Assembly (NCBI GenBank): GCA_027027485.1
Contig: JALVLL010000218.1
Location: forward strand, 1-8,143
From: Candidatus Bipolaricaulota bacterium
GTDB lineage: Bacteria > Bipolaricaulota > Bipolaricaulia > Bipolaricaulales > Bipolaricaulaceae
Direction: 5' to 3'
DNA length: 8,143 bases
A program made the position numbers and the translations under genes. The number at the start of each line of letters is the position of its first letter. Within the stretch, counting starts at the first letter, position 1. The notes under the pieces were generated by a model. That model was not told the origin of the DNA. It was given only the letters and a program-made list of their open reading frames with translations, and did no database searches. Shown one piece after another: positions 1 to 6,498 of this stretch.

Positions 1-751
1 CGTCGAGGTATGCCTGGAGTCCCCGGGAGCTGGAGATATGGGCGATATAGGTGGGGCATCCGGTATCCCGGGCGAGGATCCCCACCTCGGCGATGGCCAC
101 CTCCTCGGCCAGGGCGGGCCTGGCCGCGGGGAAGGGACCCCCGCTTGGGTCCACCAGCTCGTCCGCCTCGCAGTGGACCATGGCCACCCCGCCCACCTCC
201 CGGATCGCCTCCATGGCCGCGCGGAGGTGCCCCAGCGGCGTGCGGCGTCCCGAATCCGAGTAAGCGGTGTAGAACTTGAAGGAACGGACCCCCATCCCCG
301 CCACCCGGAAGATCTCGTCGGCCCTCTCCGGGGTCCAGCCTATCATCTCCGCCCGGAAGGAGTAATCGATACAGGAGGGCCTCACCTCCTCCAGGCGCCG
401 CTCCAGGGCCTCGGGGAGGGATACCTCGGGGTGTCCCACGGTGAAGTCGATGAAGGTGGTGATCCCCCCGAAGGCCGCGGCCCTGGGGCCGGTGTGGAAA
501 TCGTCGGCGGAGCGGGTACCCGCCACGGGGAGCGAGAAGTGCACGTGGGCGTCGATGAAGCCCGGGAAGACCAAGAGGCCCCTCGCGTCCACCACCTCAT
601 CGACCCCCTTCTGGGGGACCTTCCCCACCCGGGCTATCTTCTCACCCCTGACGAGGACATCCGCGCGGAGCGTCCTTCTCGGGGTGATCACCGTCCCACC
701 GGCTATCAGGATGGCGTACCCAGGAGCTGTCCTCACAGGACCCCCTTCCAC
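1..751 (-). CDS. hydA: Dihydropyrimidinase / D-hydantoinase family cyclic amidohydrolase (C-terminal part beyond the left edge)
   Basis: Hydrolyses cyclic amides such as 5,6-dihydropyrimidines or hydantoins to N-carbamoyl amino acids in the cytoplasm. About 250 residues are visible; the family is usually 450-480. Numbering from the GTG at 751, I see the metal-binding pair in GFIDAHVHF (His69, His71), the signature SADDFHTGPRAAAFGG, the lysine expected to be carbamylated and the catalytic tyrosine in SFKFYTAY (Lys159, Tyr164, the family's +5 spacing), and two further metal histidines in MVHCEADE (His193) and YIAHISSSRG (His238). The last metal aspartate would lie off the window. An in-frame stop lies about 33 bases upstream of the first GTG. 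GTG at 751 has AAGGTGG seven bases ahead; GTG at 736 has GGAAGGGGG four bases ahead and is a real alternative. It is divergent from the binding-protein gene at 1226. Substrate is not settled: hydantoinase, dihydropyrimidinase or a close relative. Family call is firm. Confidence 0.9.
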   Translation of the reverse strand, partial: MEGGPVRTAPGYAILIAGGTVITPRRTLRADVLVRGEKIARVGKVPQKGVDEVVDARGLLVFPGFIDAHVHFSLPVAGTRSADDFHTGPRAAAFGGITTFIDFTVGHPEVSLPEALERRLEEVRPSCIDYSFRAEMIGWTPERADEIFRVAGMGVRSFKFYTAYSDSGRRTPLGHLRAAMEAIREVGGVAMVHCEADELVDPSGGPFPAARPALAEEVAIAEVGILARDTGCPTYIAHISSSRGLQAYLD

Positions 752-1225
752 CCGCTTACCACCTTCTCGGCACGGAGCTTCGTCCGGAACCTAAATTCGC
801 GGAGACCTCCCGATCATACAAAATCCTCCGCCCATCTTCCCTCACCCCTAGCACCCAAAGGTGCGCCTGCACCAGCGCCGCGATCCCTCGGTCGGACACT
901 GGTCGAGAGGGATTTTCTTGTGGTAAAGTGGGGAATCTGCGATCGGGGAAAAGGAGGGAAATGTGTACGGCCAAGGTCGGATCTCGGGAAGCCATCAAGC
1001 CTCTCGAAGGGGGGCGTTTGCTCCCGCGGCCTGGAACTGGTTGCTGAGGCCTGGGTCACCCTGTACTTCCCTTCGGGACATACCGGCACCCTTCAGGCCC
1101 CGAGCCCTCGGGATCCTTGGAGGAAGGTGGGCTGTTCTCCGTACGCGGGTTATACCCGAAGAAAGGGGGTGGGAGCGCGGAAGGGAACCCTTTGAACAAT
1201 TAGGAAACTTTACGGGAGGTGCGTG
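752..1225. other. Divergent intergenic region, no gene recognised
   Basis: This 474-base spacer separates the divergent amidohydrolase and binding-protein genes and should hold both promoters. Open frames cross it on both strands, but their conceptual products match no family I know and their codon choice lacks the G/C-ending bias of the real genes. I see several short inverted repeats: 851-873 (listed separately), 1099-1112 (CCCGA / TCGGG), 1146-1158 (CGGGT tat ACCCG) and 1181-1192 (AAGGG aa CCCTT). No riboswitch or T-box core was recognised. No convincing -35/-10 pair was found; on the minus strand TATGAT at about 811-816 is a lone -10-like match. Confidence 0.6.
851..873. repeat. Three-arm inverted repeat (GCACC / GGTGC / GCACC), alternative hairpins
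   Basis: GCACC at 851-855, GGTGC at 860-864 and GCACC at 869-873 are separated by two 4-base loops (CAAA and GCCT). The middle arm can pair with either neighbour, so two mutually exclusive 5-bp hairpins are possible. It lies about 100 bases upstream of the amidohydrolase start and would be in its leader if transcription starts further upstream. No U-tract follows, so it is not an obvious terminator; a protein-binding site or chance in GC-rich DNA are alternatives. Confidence 0.4.
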
Positions 1226-2809
1226 ATGGGCAGACTCATTTTTGTGTTCGGGCTCCTTCTGTTCGCCGGGATCGCGGTCTGGGGGATGCCCCCGAAGGAC
1301 GTCCTGGTGGTGGGCATCCGCACGGGGATCATCGTGGACCTGGAGCCCGCCCGGGCCTATGAGGACGTGACGAACCTGGTCATCGAGCAGCTCTACGACA
1401 ACCTCATCGATTACGAGGGGGGCATAAACGCCTTCGAGAAGCCGGTCCCCGGCGTCGCCGAGTCCTGGGAGGTCTCCGAGGACGGCTACACCTGGATCTT
1501 CCACCTGCGGAAGGGGGTGAAGTTCCACTCGGGCAACGAGCTCACCGCCGACGACGTGGTCTACTCCTTCCGCCGTGCCCTGGCGCTGGACTTCGCTCCC
1601 ATCTGGATGCTATCCCAGTACGTGCCCAAGCCGGAGATGGTGAAGAAGATCGACGATTACACCGTCTCCGTCACCTTCAACACGAAGCTGGGCGAATACA
1701 ACATGGCCGCCATCATGGCGGTACAGGGGATCTGTGCCATCGTGGATTCGGAGCTCGTTAAGGCCCACGCCACCCCGGACGACCCCTGGGCCAACAAGTG
1801 GCTCCAGGATCACGATGCCGGCTCCGGTCCCTTCAAGCTGGTGAAGTGGGTCCGCAACGACAGGGTGATACTGGAGAGGTTCGACGATTACTGGAAGGGA
1901 CCGGCGAAGCTGCGCATGGTTATCCTCAAGGACATCCCCGAGCCCGCCGCGCAAAAGCTTGCCCTGGACAAGGGTGATATCGACATCGCTTGGGACCTCC
2001 TGCCGGAGCAGGTGGACGAGTACCGGGGCAAGGAGGGGTTCCAGGTGGTGGAGGTACCCGCCTGGAGCCTGGTGTACGTGGCCATGAACGTGGGCAAGCC
2101 ACCATTCGATAAGGAGGAAGTGCGGGATGCCATCCGGTGGGCCATCGACTACAAGGCCATCATCGAGGGCATCGTGAAGGGGGCCGCCATTCCGTGGCAG
2201 ACCTTCATCCCTAAGGGGATCTTCGCCGCGCTGGATGAGCAACCCTATTACCAGGATCTGGAGCGGGCAAAGAGGCTGCTGGCGGCCGCGGGTTACGCGG
2301 ACGGTTTCGAGGTCGAATTCCTCACCACCGACAACCCCCTCCGCGTGGCCATAGCCACCCAGATCCAAGCGGACCTCGCCAAGATCGGCATCAAGGCCAA
2401 GATCCGCCAGATGGTGGGCGCCCAGTTCTACGAGCTCTATCGTGCCCAGAAGCACACCTTCCTGATCGCGGGCTGGGGCGTCGACTACGCCGACCCCGAT
2501 TCCCTGGCCAAGCCCTTCGCTCACTGCTGTACCACCGGCCCGGAGGCCGAGGTACGTCAACTCGCGTGGCGGAATATGTACGTGGACTGCGATACATCCA
2601 TCATGGTGGAGCAGGCGGCCAGCGAGCTGGACACGGCGAAGCGCAAGGCTATGTACCACGAGATCCAGCGCCGCGTCCTGGACAAGGGCCCCTACGCCAT
2701 CATCTATCAGCCCCTCAATCAGATCGTCACCAACGCCCGGGTGAAGGGGTTCGAGCTGCCGCCCAACAACTCCTACCTGGAGTTCTGGGGGGTGTGGAAG
2801 GAAGGCTGA
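1226..2809 (+). CDS. ABC transporter solute-binding protein, family 5 (peptide/nickel type)
   Basis: Periplasmic binding protein that delivers a substrate, most often a peptide, to a Dpp/Opp-type importer. The 527 residues begin with a Sec signal peptide (MGR, then a hydrophobic stretch to about residue 20, cleavage near VWG/MP) with no lipobox cysteine, so the mature protein should be free in the periplasm. The SBP_bac_5 domain fills the rest. Its signature is at about residues 80-118 (SWEVSEDGYTWIFHLRKG, then KFHSG and ADDVVYSFRRAL), followed by GSGPFKLVKW and EEVRDAIRWAIDY. ATG 1226 is preferred over the adjacent GTG 1223 because GGAGGT (1215-1220) sits five bases from the ATG and only two from the GTG. 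No permease or ATPase gene follows; a terminator does. It is closely similar to the convergent gene at 2885-4504 but lacks that protein's DKNGDGWRD insertion. The ligand cannot be read from the sequence. Confidence 0.93.
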   Translation: MGRLIFVFGLLLFAGIAVWGMPPKDVLVVGIRTGIIVDLEPARAYEDVTNLVIEQLYDNLIDYEGGINAFEKPVPGVAESWEVSEDGYTWIFHLRKGVKFHSGNELTADDVVYSFRRALALDFAPIWMLSQYVPKPEMVKKIDDYTVSVTFNTKLGEYNMAAIMAVQGICAIVDSELVKAHATPDDPWANKWLQDHDAGSGPFKLVKWVRNDRVILERFDDYWKGPAKLRMVILKDIPEPAAQKLALDKGDIDIAWDLLPEQVDEYRGKEGFQVVEVPAWSLVYVAMNVGKPPFDKEEVRDAIRWAIDYKAIIEGIVKGAAIPWQTFIPKGIFAALDEQPYYQDLERAKRLLAAAGYADGFEVEFLTTDNPLRVAIATQIQADLAKIGIKAKIRQMVGAQFYELYRAQKHTFLIAGWGVDYADPDSLAKPFAHCCTTGPEAEVRQLAWRNMYVDCDTSIMVEQAASELDTAKRKAMYHEIQRRVLDKGPYAIIYQPLNQIVTNARVKGFELPPNNSYLEFWGVWKEG

Positions 2810-2834
2810 ACACGACGTGGCCGGACGGAAAAAG

Positions 2835-2864
2835 AAAGGGGGGCGGGTTCATCCGCCCCCCTTT
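2835..2864. terminator. Bidirectional Rho-independent terminator between convergent genes
   Basis: A perfect 12-bp stem, AAAGGGGGGCGG (2835-2846) with CCGCCCCCCTTT (2853-2864), closes a 6-base loop. T-rich sequence follows on the plus strand (CTTTTCATTTC), and the A-rich run at 2829-2837 gives T-rich sequence when read from the minus strand. It lies 25 bases after the stop of the plus-strand binding protein and 20 bases past the stop of the minus-strand one, so it can end both transcripts. Confidence 0.92.
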
Positions 2865-2884
2865 TCATTTCATTCCTCAGTCCA

Positions 2885-4504
2885 TCAGCTCTTGTAGACG
2901 TGCATCAACTCGGTGAAGCGCCACACCGGCGGGATCTCCAGGCCTTCGACGTTGGCACGCATGGCCACGGTGAACTTCGGCTGGGCGATGATCACGTAGG
3001 GACCCTTGTCCCAGACGATGTACTGGATCACCTTGTAGAAGGCCTCCCGGGCATCGGGGTTCAGGATCCCCACGGCTTCTTCCACCAGGTCGCTCACACC
3101 GCTGGGACAGAACTTGTTGCGCCAGGCGAGTTGCTTGTATTTGGCCTCGGGGCCCGGGGTGCGGCAGTGGGCGAATGGAATGGCGTTGGCGTTGGGATCG
3201 ACGTAATCGATCCCCCAGCGCACGAGGACCATGGGGGCCTTCTGGGCACGGTAGAACTTGAGGAGCTGGGAGTAGACCATCTGGGTGATCTTCACCTTGA
3301 GCCCCACTTTGGCGAGATCCTGCTGAATCTGCACGGCGATATCGGTGTAGGGGGGATCGTTGCGGACCCACAGCTCGATCTCCAAGGGCCTCCCATCGGG
3401 ATAATCGCGCCAACCATCGCCGTTTTTGTCCACGAAGCCGGCGGCATCCAACAGGGACTTGGCCTTCTCCGGGTCATAGGGGTAGAGGAGATCCAGGTGG
3501 CCGAAGAGCCCCACCGGCTCGAAGGTGTGGCAGGGAACGGCCTCCCCCCGCAGGATTCCCTGGACGATGGCATCGTAGTTTATGGCGTATCGGATGGCAT
3601 CGCGGACTTCCTCATGATTGAAGGGCTCCATGCCCATGTTCATGGCGGCGTAGTAGAAGATGAAGGTGGGAGTGGAAACGAATTTGATGCCCTTCTTGCC
3701 CCTGAGCTCCGCGATCTGGTCCGGTAGGAGGTTCCAGGCGATGTCGATATCCCCCTTGAGGAGAAGCAGCATTTGGTTGGCCGGCTCGGGGATATCCTTG
3801 AGGACCACCCGCTTCACCTTGGGCGCCCCGTCCCAATAATCGGCGAAGGCCTCCAGGACGATCCGATCGTTACGGATCCATTCCACCAACTTGAAGGGAC
3901 CGGAACCGGCATCGTGTTCGGCCAACCACTTTGTGGCCCAGGGGTCGTCCGAAGTGGCGTGGGCCTTCACCTCCTCGGGATCGAGAATGGAGCAGATCCC
4001 CTGGAACCCGAGGATCGCGCCCATTAGCATCTCCCCGATCTTCTGCTTCATGGTGATGGCAACGGTGTAGCGGTCCAGGGCCTTGATGTCATCGGGGGAA
4101 GCGACGAACTGCTTCAGGATCCAGATGGGCGGTCTGTTCAGCTCGAGGGAGCGGCGCAGGGAGAATTCCACCGCCTGGGCCGTTACCTCACGGCCGGAGT
4201 GAAACTTGGCTCCCCTGCGGATATGGAAGATCCACGTAAGCCCGTCCTTGGAGACCTCCCACGACTCCGCCAGTCCGGGCTTGACGCTTTGGAAAGCCTC
4301 GACCCCGCCGCCCTCGAAATCGACGAGGGTGTCATACAGCTGCTCGAGGACGAACCCCCCTTCGATCTCGTAGACCCTAGCGGGTTCGAAGTCGATGATC
4401 GCTGCGTGCTTGATACCTATAACCAGGACGTCCTTGGGTATAGCTGCCATTGCCAAGAACCCGAGGCCAAGAAACGCGATCGCGATCAGGGAAGATCTCC
4501 GCAT
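2885..4504 (-). CDS. ABC transporter solute-binding protein, family 5 (peptide/nickel type), probable partner of the divergent DppBC permeases
   Basis: Periplasmic substrate-binding protein, 539 residues. A Sec signal peptide (MRRSS, hydrophobic 6-20, cleavage at AMA/AIP near residue 20) has no lipobox cysteine. The SBP_bac_5 signature is at about 81-118 (SWEVSKDGLTWIFHIRRG, KFHSG), with GSGPFKLVEW and EEVRDAIRYAINY further on. Residues 359-368 read DKNGDGWRDY, a calcium-loop-like insertion that occurs in some family members and is absent from the paralogue at 1226-2809. The ATG at 4504 has a full AAGGAGGT five bases upstream (4510-4517 on the plus strand). It is divergent from dppB across a 130-base control region, so this is the likelier binding protein for that permease. 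It shares blocks such as EPAR, KAHAT-DDPWA and DAGSGPFKLV with its paralogue; I judge about half the residues identical by eye. The ligand is inferred to be a peptide from context. Confidence 0.93.
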   Translation of the reverse strand: MRRSSLIAIAFLGLGFLAMAAIPKDVLVIGIKHAAIIDFEPARVYEIEGGFVLEQLYDTLVDFEGGGVEAFQSVKPGLAESWEVSKDGLTWIFHIRRGAKFHSGREVTAQAVEFSLRRSLELNRPPIWILKQFVASPDDIKALDRYTVAITMKQKIGEMLMGAILGFQGICSILDPEEVKAHATSDDPWATKWLAEHDAGSGPFKLVEWIRNDRIVLEAFADYWDGAPKVKRVVLKDIPEPANQMLLLLKGDIDIAWNLLPDQIAELRGKKGIKFVSTPTFIFYYAAMNMGMEPFNHEEVRDAIRYAINYDAIVQGILRGEAVPCHTFEPVGLFGHLDLLYPYDPEKAKSLLDAAGFVDKNGDGWRDYPDGRPLEIELWVRNDPPYTDIAVQIQQDLAKVGLKVKITQMVYSQLLKFYRAQKAPMVLVRWGIDYVDPNANAIPFAHCRTPGPEAKYKQLAWRNKFCPSGVSDLVEEAVGILNPDAREAFYKVIQYIVWDKGPYVIIAQPKFTVAMRANVEGLEIPPVWRFTELMHVYKS

Positions 4505-4591
4505 ATCACACCTCCTTAATCAAATTATGGAAATTTAAAGCATATGTCGTTTACTCGATTACCACCTCCCTTTCCTTTGTAAACAATGACC

Positions 4592-4597
4592 ATTATA
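4592..4597 (-). promoter_or_regulatory. Candidate -10 element for the minus-strand binding-protein gene
   Basis: Read on the minus strand this is TATAAT, a perfect consensus -10 hexamer. With a 17-base spacer the -35 position is TTAAAT (plus 4615-4620), only three of six matches to TTGACA. Transcription would start near 4585 and give a leader of about 80 bases. An alternative CATAAT (plus 4524-4529) lies closer to the gene but has no -35 match and would start almost on the ribosome-binding site. Confidence 0.4.
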
Positions 4598-4599
4598 AT
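4594..4599 (+). promoter_or_regulatory. Candidate -10 element for the dppB-dppC-lysA operon
   Basis: TATAAT is a perfect consensus -10 hexamer in an AT-rich stretch that contrasts with the GC-rich surroundings. The -35 position at a 17-base spacing (4571-4576, TTTCCT) matches TTGACA at only three of six bases, so an activator or another sigma preference is possible. A start near 4606 would give a leader of about 29 bases before the GTG at 4635. It overlaps the opposing minus-strand -10 within the palindrome CATTATAATG (4591-4600). Confidence 0.5.
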
Positions 4600-4634
4600 G
4601 ATTCCTCGGGTGATATTTAAGCCGGGGGAGTCCC

Positions 4635-5642
4635 GTGTTAGCGTATATAACGAAGCGGCTTTTGTGGATGATATTCGTCATCTGGGGCGTGATGACCATC
4701 ACCTTTTTCATCGCCCGGGTGATCCCCGCCGATCCCGTGGCCGCCATTTTGGGCCCCCAAGCCCCTCCCGAGGCCATCGAACGGGAGAAGCAACGGTGGG
4801 GTTTGGATAAGCCCATCTATGTGCAATATATCCGTTATCTTTCGGGCATCCTCCACGGCGATTTGGGGGTCTCTCTCCGGACCCGGAGGCCCGTATTGGA
4901 GGACATCAAAGAGTTCTTCCCCGCCACGGTGGAGTTGGCCCTGGCCGCGTTGTTGATCGGGGTCTTTCTGGGGATCGGTTTGGGGGTGGTCTCCGCGGTG
5001 AAGAGCGGACGGACCGTGGACCACCTCTCCAGGGTGTTCGCCATCGTGGGGCTTTCCATGCCGGCTTTCTGGTTGGGGCTCTTGCTCCTTTTGGTCTTTT
5101 ACTACACGTTGGGGATCCTCCCCGGGCCGGGACAGCTCCCCTATTACCTCCCCCGTCCGCCCAGGGTGACCGGTTTTCTGTTCCTGGACTCCATCATCGC
5201 CCACGATTGGGAAGCCCTCAAAAGCTACCTCCTGCACCTCATCATGCCGGCATTTACCCTGGGATGGCTCTCCACCGCTTCCATTACCCGGATCACCCGC
5301 TCCAGTATGTTGGAGGTGCTGCGCGAGGAGTACATCAAGACCGCCCGGATGAAGGGGCTTCGTGAGTCGGCGGTGATCATGAAACACGCGTTCAAGAACG
5401 CCCTCCTCCCCATCATCACCGTGATCGGGATCCGCATGGCTAGCCTCCTCGAAGGGGCGGTCCTGACGGAGACGGTCTTCGCCTGGCCCGGCCTGGGCCG
5501 TTACGCCACGCATTCCTTCCTCTCCATAGATTTCAATGCCGTGGTCGGGACCGCAATGCTGATGGCCTTCCTTTACTCCTTCTCGAACCTCGCCGTGGAT
5601 ATCCTCTACGCCTACTTGAACCCCAAGATCCGCTACACGTAG
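4635..5642 (+). CDS. dppB: Dipeptide/oligopeptide ABC transporter permease, DppB/OppB type
   Basis: Inner-membrane permease forming half of the translocation pore of a Dpp/Opp importer. Its 335 residues fit the family (about 305-340). The N-terminus (MLAYITKRLLWMIFVIWGVM) is typical of DppB and supports the GTG start, which has GGGGGAG four bases upstream. I estimate six membrane segments near 9-30, 98-122, 135-157, 200-222, 255-277 and 300-322. The cytoplasmic EAA loop that contacts the ATPase is at about 231-260 (EEYIKTARMKG ... NALLPI), followed by AWPGLGRY and the C-terminal family signature DILYAYLNPKIRY. It is the first gene of a tight plus-strand operon; nine bases separate it from dppC. 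Substrate is not readable from the permease. The CGGG/CCCG pair around its start (4623-4635) could form a short hairpin with the ribosome-binding site in the loop, but this is weak. Confidence 0.95.
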   Translation: MLAYITKRLLWMIFVIWGVMTITFFIARVIPADPVAAILGPQAPPEAIEREKQRWGLDKPIYVQYIRYLSGILHGDLGVSLRTRRPVLEDIKEFFPATVELALAALLIGVFLGIGLGVVSAVKSGRTVDHLSRVFAIVGLSMPAFWLGLLLLLVFYYTLGILPGPGQLPYYLPRPPRVTGFLFLDSIIAHDWEALKSYLLHLIMPAFTLGWLSTASITRITRSSMLEVLREEYIKTARMKGLRESAVIMKHAFKNALLPIITVIGIRMASLLEGAVLTETVFAWPGLGRYATHSFLSIDFNAVVGTAMLMAFLYSFSNLAVDILYAYLNPKIRYT

Positions 5643-5651
5643 GGGGAAAGG

Positions 5652-6494
5652 ATGCGGGGACTGACCTGGCGGGATGTAGTGAGACATCTCTTGAAGAATC
5701 CCCTTTCCCTGAGCGGCCTTTTGATCATCGTTTCCCTGGTGCTCCTCGCCATCCTCGCGCCTTACATCTCCCCCTACGACCCTTATGCCACCGATCCCCT
5801 GCAGAAGCTCCAGCCCCCGAGTTGGAAACACCTGATGGGGACGGACGGCTTGGGGCGGGATATCCTTAGCCGTGTCCTCTACGGCACACGGATCTCCCTG
5901 TGGATAGCCATCCTGATCCTCATCACCGCCGGGGTCTTCGGCACGGTGGTGGGGATCGTGGCCGGATACGCGGGGGGCTTCGTTGACAACCTCCTGATGA
6001 GGGTCACCGACATCTTCATGGCCTTCCCGCGGCTCATCCTCGCCATGGCCATCGCCGCCGCCCTGGGCCCCAGCCTCACCAACGTGGTGATCGCCATCTC
6101 CTTCGGCGCCTGGACGGTCTTCGCGCGGCTTGCCCGGAGCAAGGCGTTGGCGGTGCGGGAAGAGGATTTCGTGGAGGCCGCCCGGGCATTGGGGGCGAGC
6201 AACCTACGGATCCTCTTCAAACACATCCTCCCCATGGCCCTGAGCCCCGTGATAATCCAGGGGACCCTGAGCATGGGGGGCATCATCCTCACCGCCGCGG
6301 GGCTGGGGTTCCTAGGCTTCGGGGCCCAACCACCCACGCCGGAATGGGGTGTGATGGTCTCCGACGGGCGGAACTTCATGCCCCACGGCTGGTGGGTCTC
6401 CACTTTCCCCGGCCTGGCCATAATGATCACGGTCTTGGGGTTCAACCTCCTGGGGGACGGGATCCGGGATATCCTCGATCCCAGGATGAGGTAG
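5652..6494 (+). CDS. dppC: Dipeptide/oligopeptide ABC transporter permease, DppC/OppC type
   Basis: Second inner-membrane permease, pairing with DppB to form the pore. Its 280 residues are normal for DppC. An N-terminal membrane helix at about 18-38 is followed by the hallmark LMGTDGLGRDILSRVLYGTR (about 61-80). The EAA loop is at about 171-195 (EEDFVEAARALGASN ... HILP), then GLGFLGFGAQPPTPEWG and the C-terminal NLLGDGIRDILDPRMR, all classic for the family. The ATG has GGGGGAAAGG directly upstream. Spacing to dppB is nine bases and to lysA four, so the three genes should be on one transcript. No frameshift or missing motif is seen. ATPase subunits, usually next in dpp operons, are absent here and are replaced by lysA. 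Confidence 0.95.
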   Translation: MRGLTWRDVVRHLLKNPLSLSGLLIIVSLVLLAILAPYISPYDPYATDPLQKLQPPSWKHLMGTDGLGRDILSRVLYGTRISLWIAILILITAGVFGTVVGIVAGYAGGFVDNLLMRVTDIFMAFPRLILAMAIAAALGPSLTNVVIAISFGAWTVFARLARSKALAVREEDFVEAARALGASNLRILFKHILPMALSPVIIQGTLSMGGIILTAAGLGFLGFGAQPPTPEWGVMVSDGRNFMPHGWWVSTFPGLAIMITVLGFNLLGDGIRDILDPRMR

Positions 6495-6498
6495 GATC

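Noticed and set aside
814..1089. Minus-strand 91-codon frame in the spacer upstream of the amidohydrolase
   Set aside because: Contains no known motif, has untypical codon use, and lies where promoters are expected; no evidence that it is translated.
1099..1112. CCCGAGCCCTCGGG hairpin as a terminator
   Set aside because: Only about 5 bp with a 4-base loop and no T-run follows; such stems are frequent by chance in GC-rich DNA.
1026..1160. Possible riboswitch or T-box in the leader of the first binding protein, prompted by several small hairpins
   Set aside because: No conserved core (T-box AGGGTGGNACCGCG, glycine, lysine, TPP, cobalamin or SAM motifs) could be matched; the hairpins are short and lack a U-tract.
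38..1195. Long plus-strand open frame of 385 codons over the amidohydrolase and the spacer
   Set aside because: It is antisense to a gene with clear family motifs and active-site residues; its product is a low-complexity Pro/Gly/Arg/His mix and it spills into the spacer without any domain.
1610..2659. Minus-strand 349-codon open frame opposite the first binding protein
   Set aside because: A mirror frame caused by G/C-ending codons of the real gene; the product is rich in His/Gly/Val/Leu with no recognisable family.
2900..3727. Plus-strand 275-codon open frame opposite the second binding protein
   Set aside because: Again a high-GC antisense shadow, with no ribosome-binding site and no recognisable domain.
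4638..5831. Minus-strand 397-codon open frame opposite dppB
   Set aside because: Antisense to a gene with the complete DppB signature; the product is Gly/His/Asp/Gln-rich and without hydrophobic core or motif.
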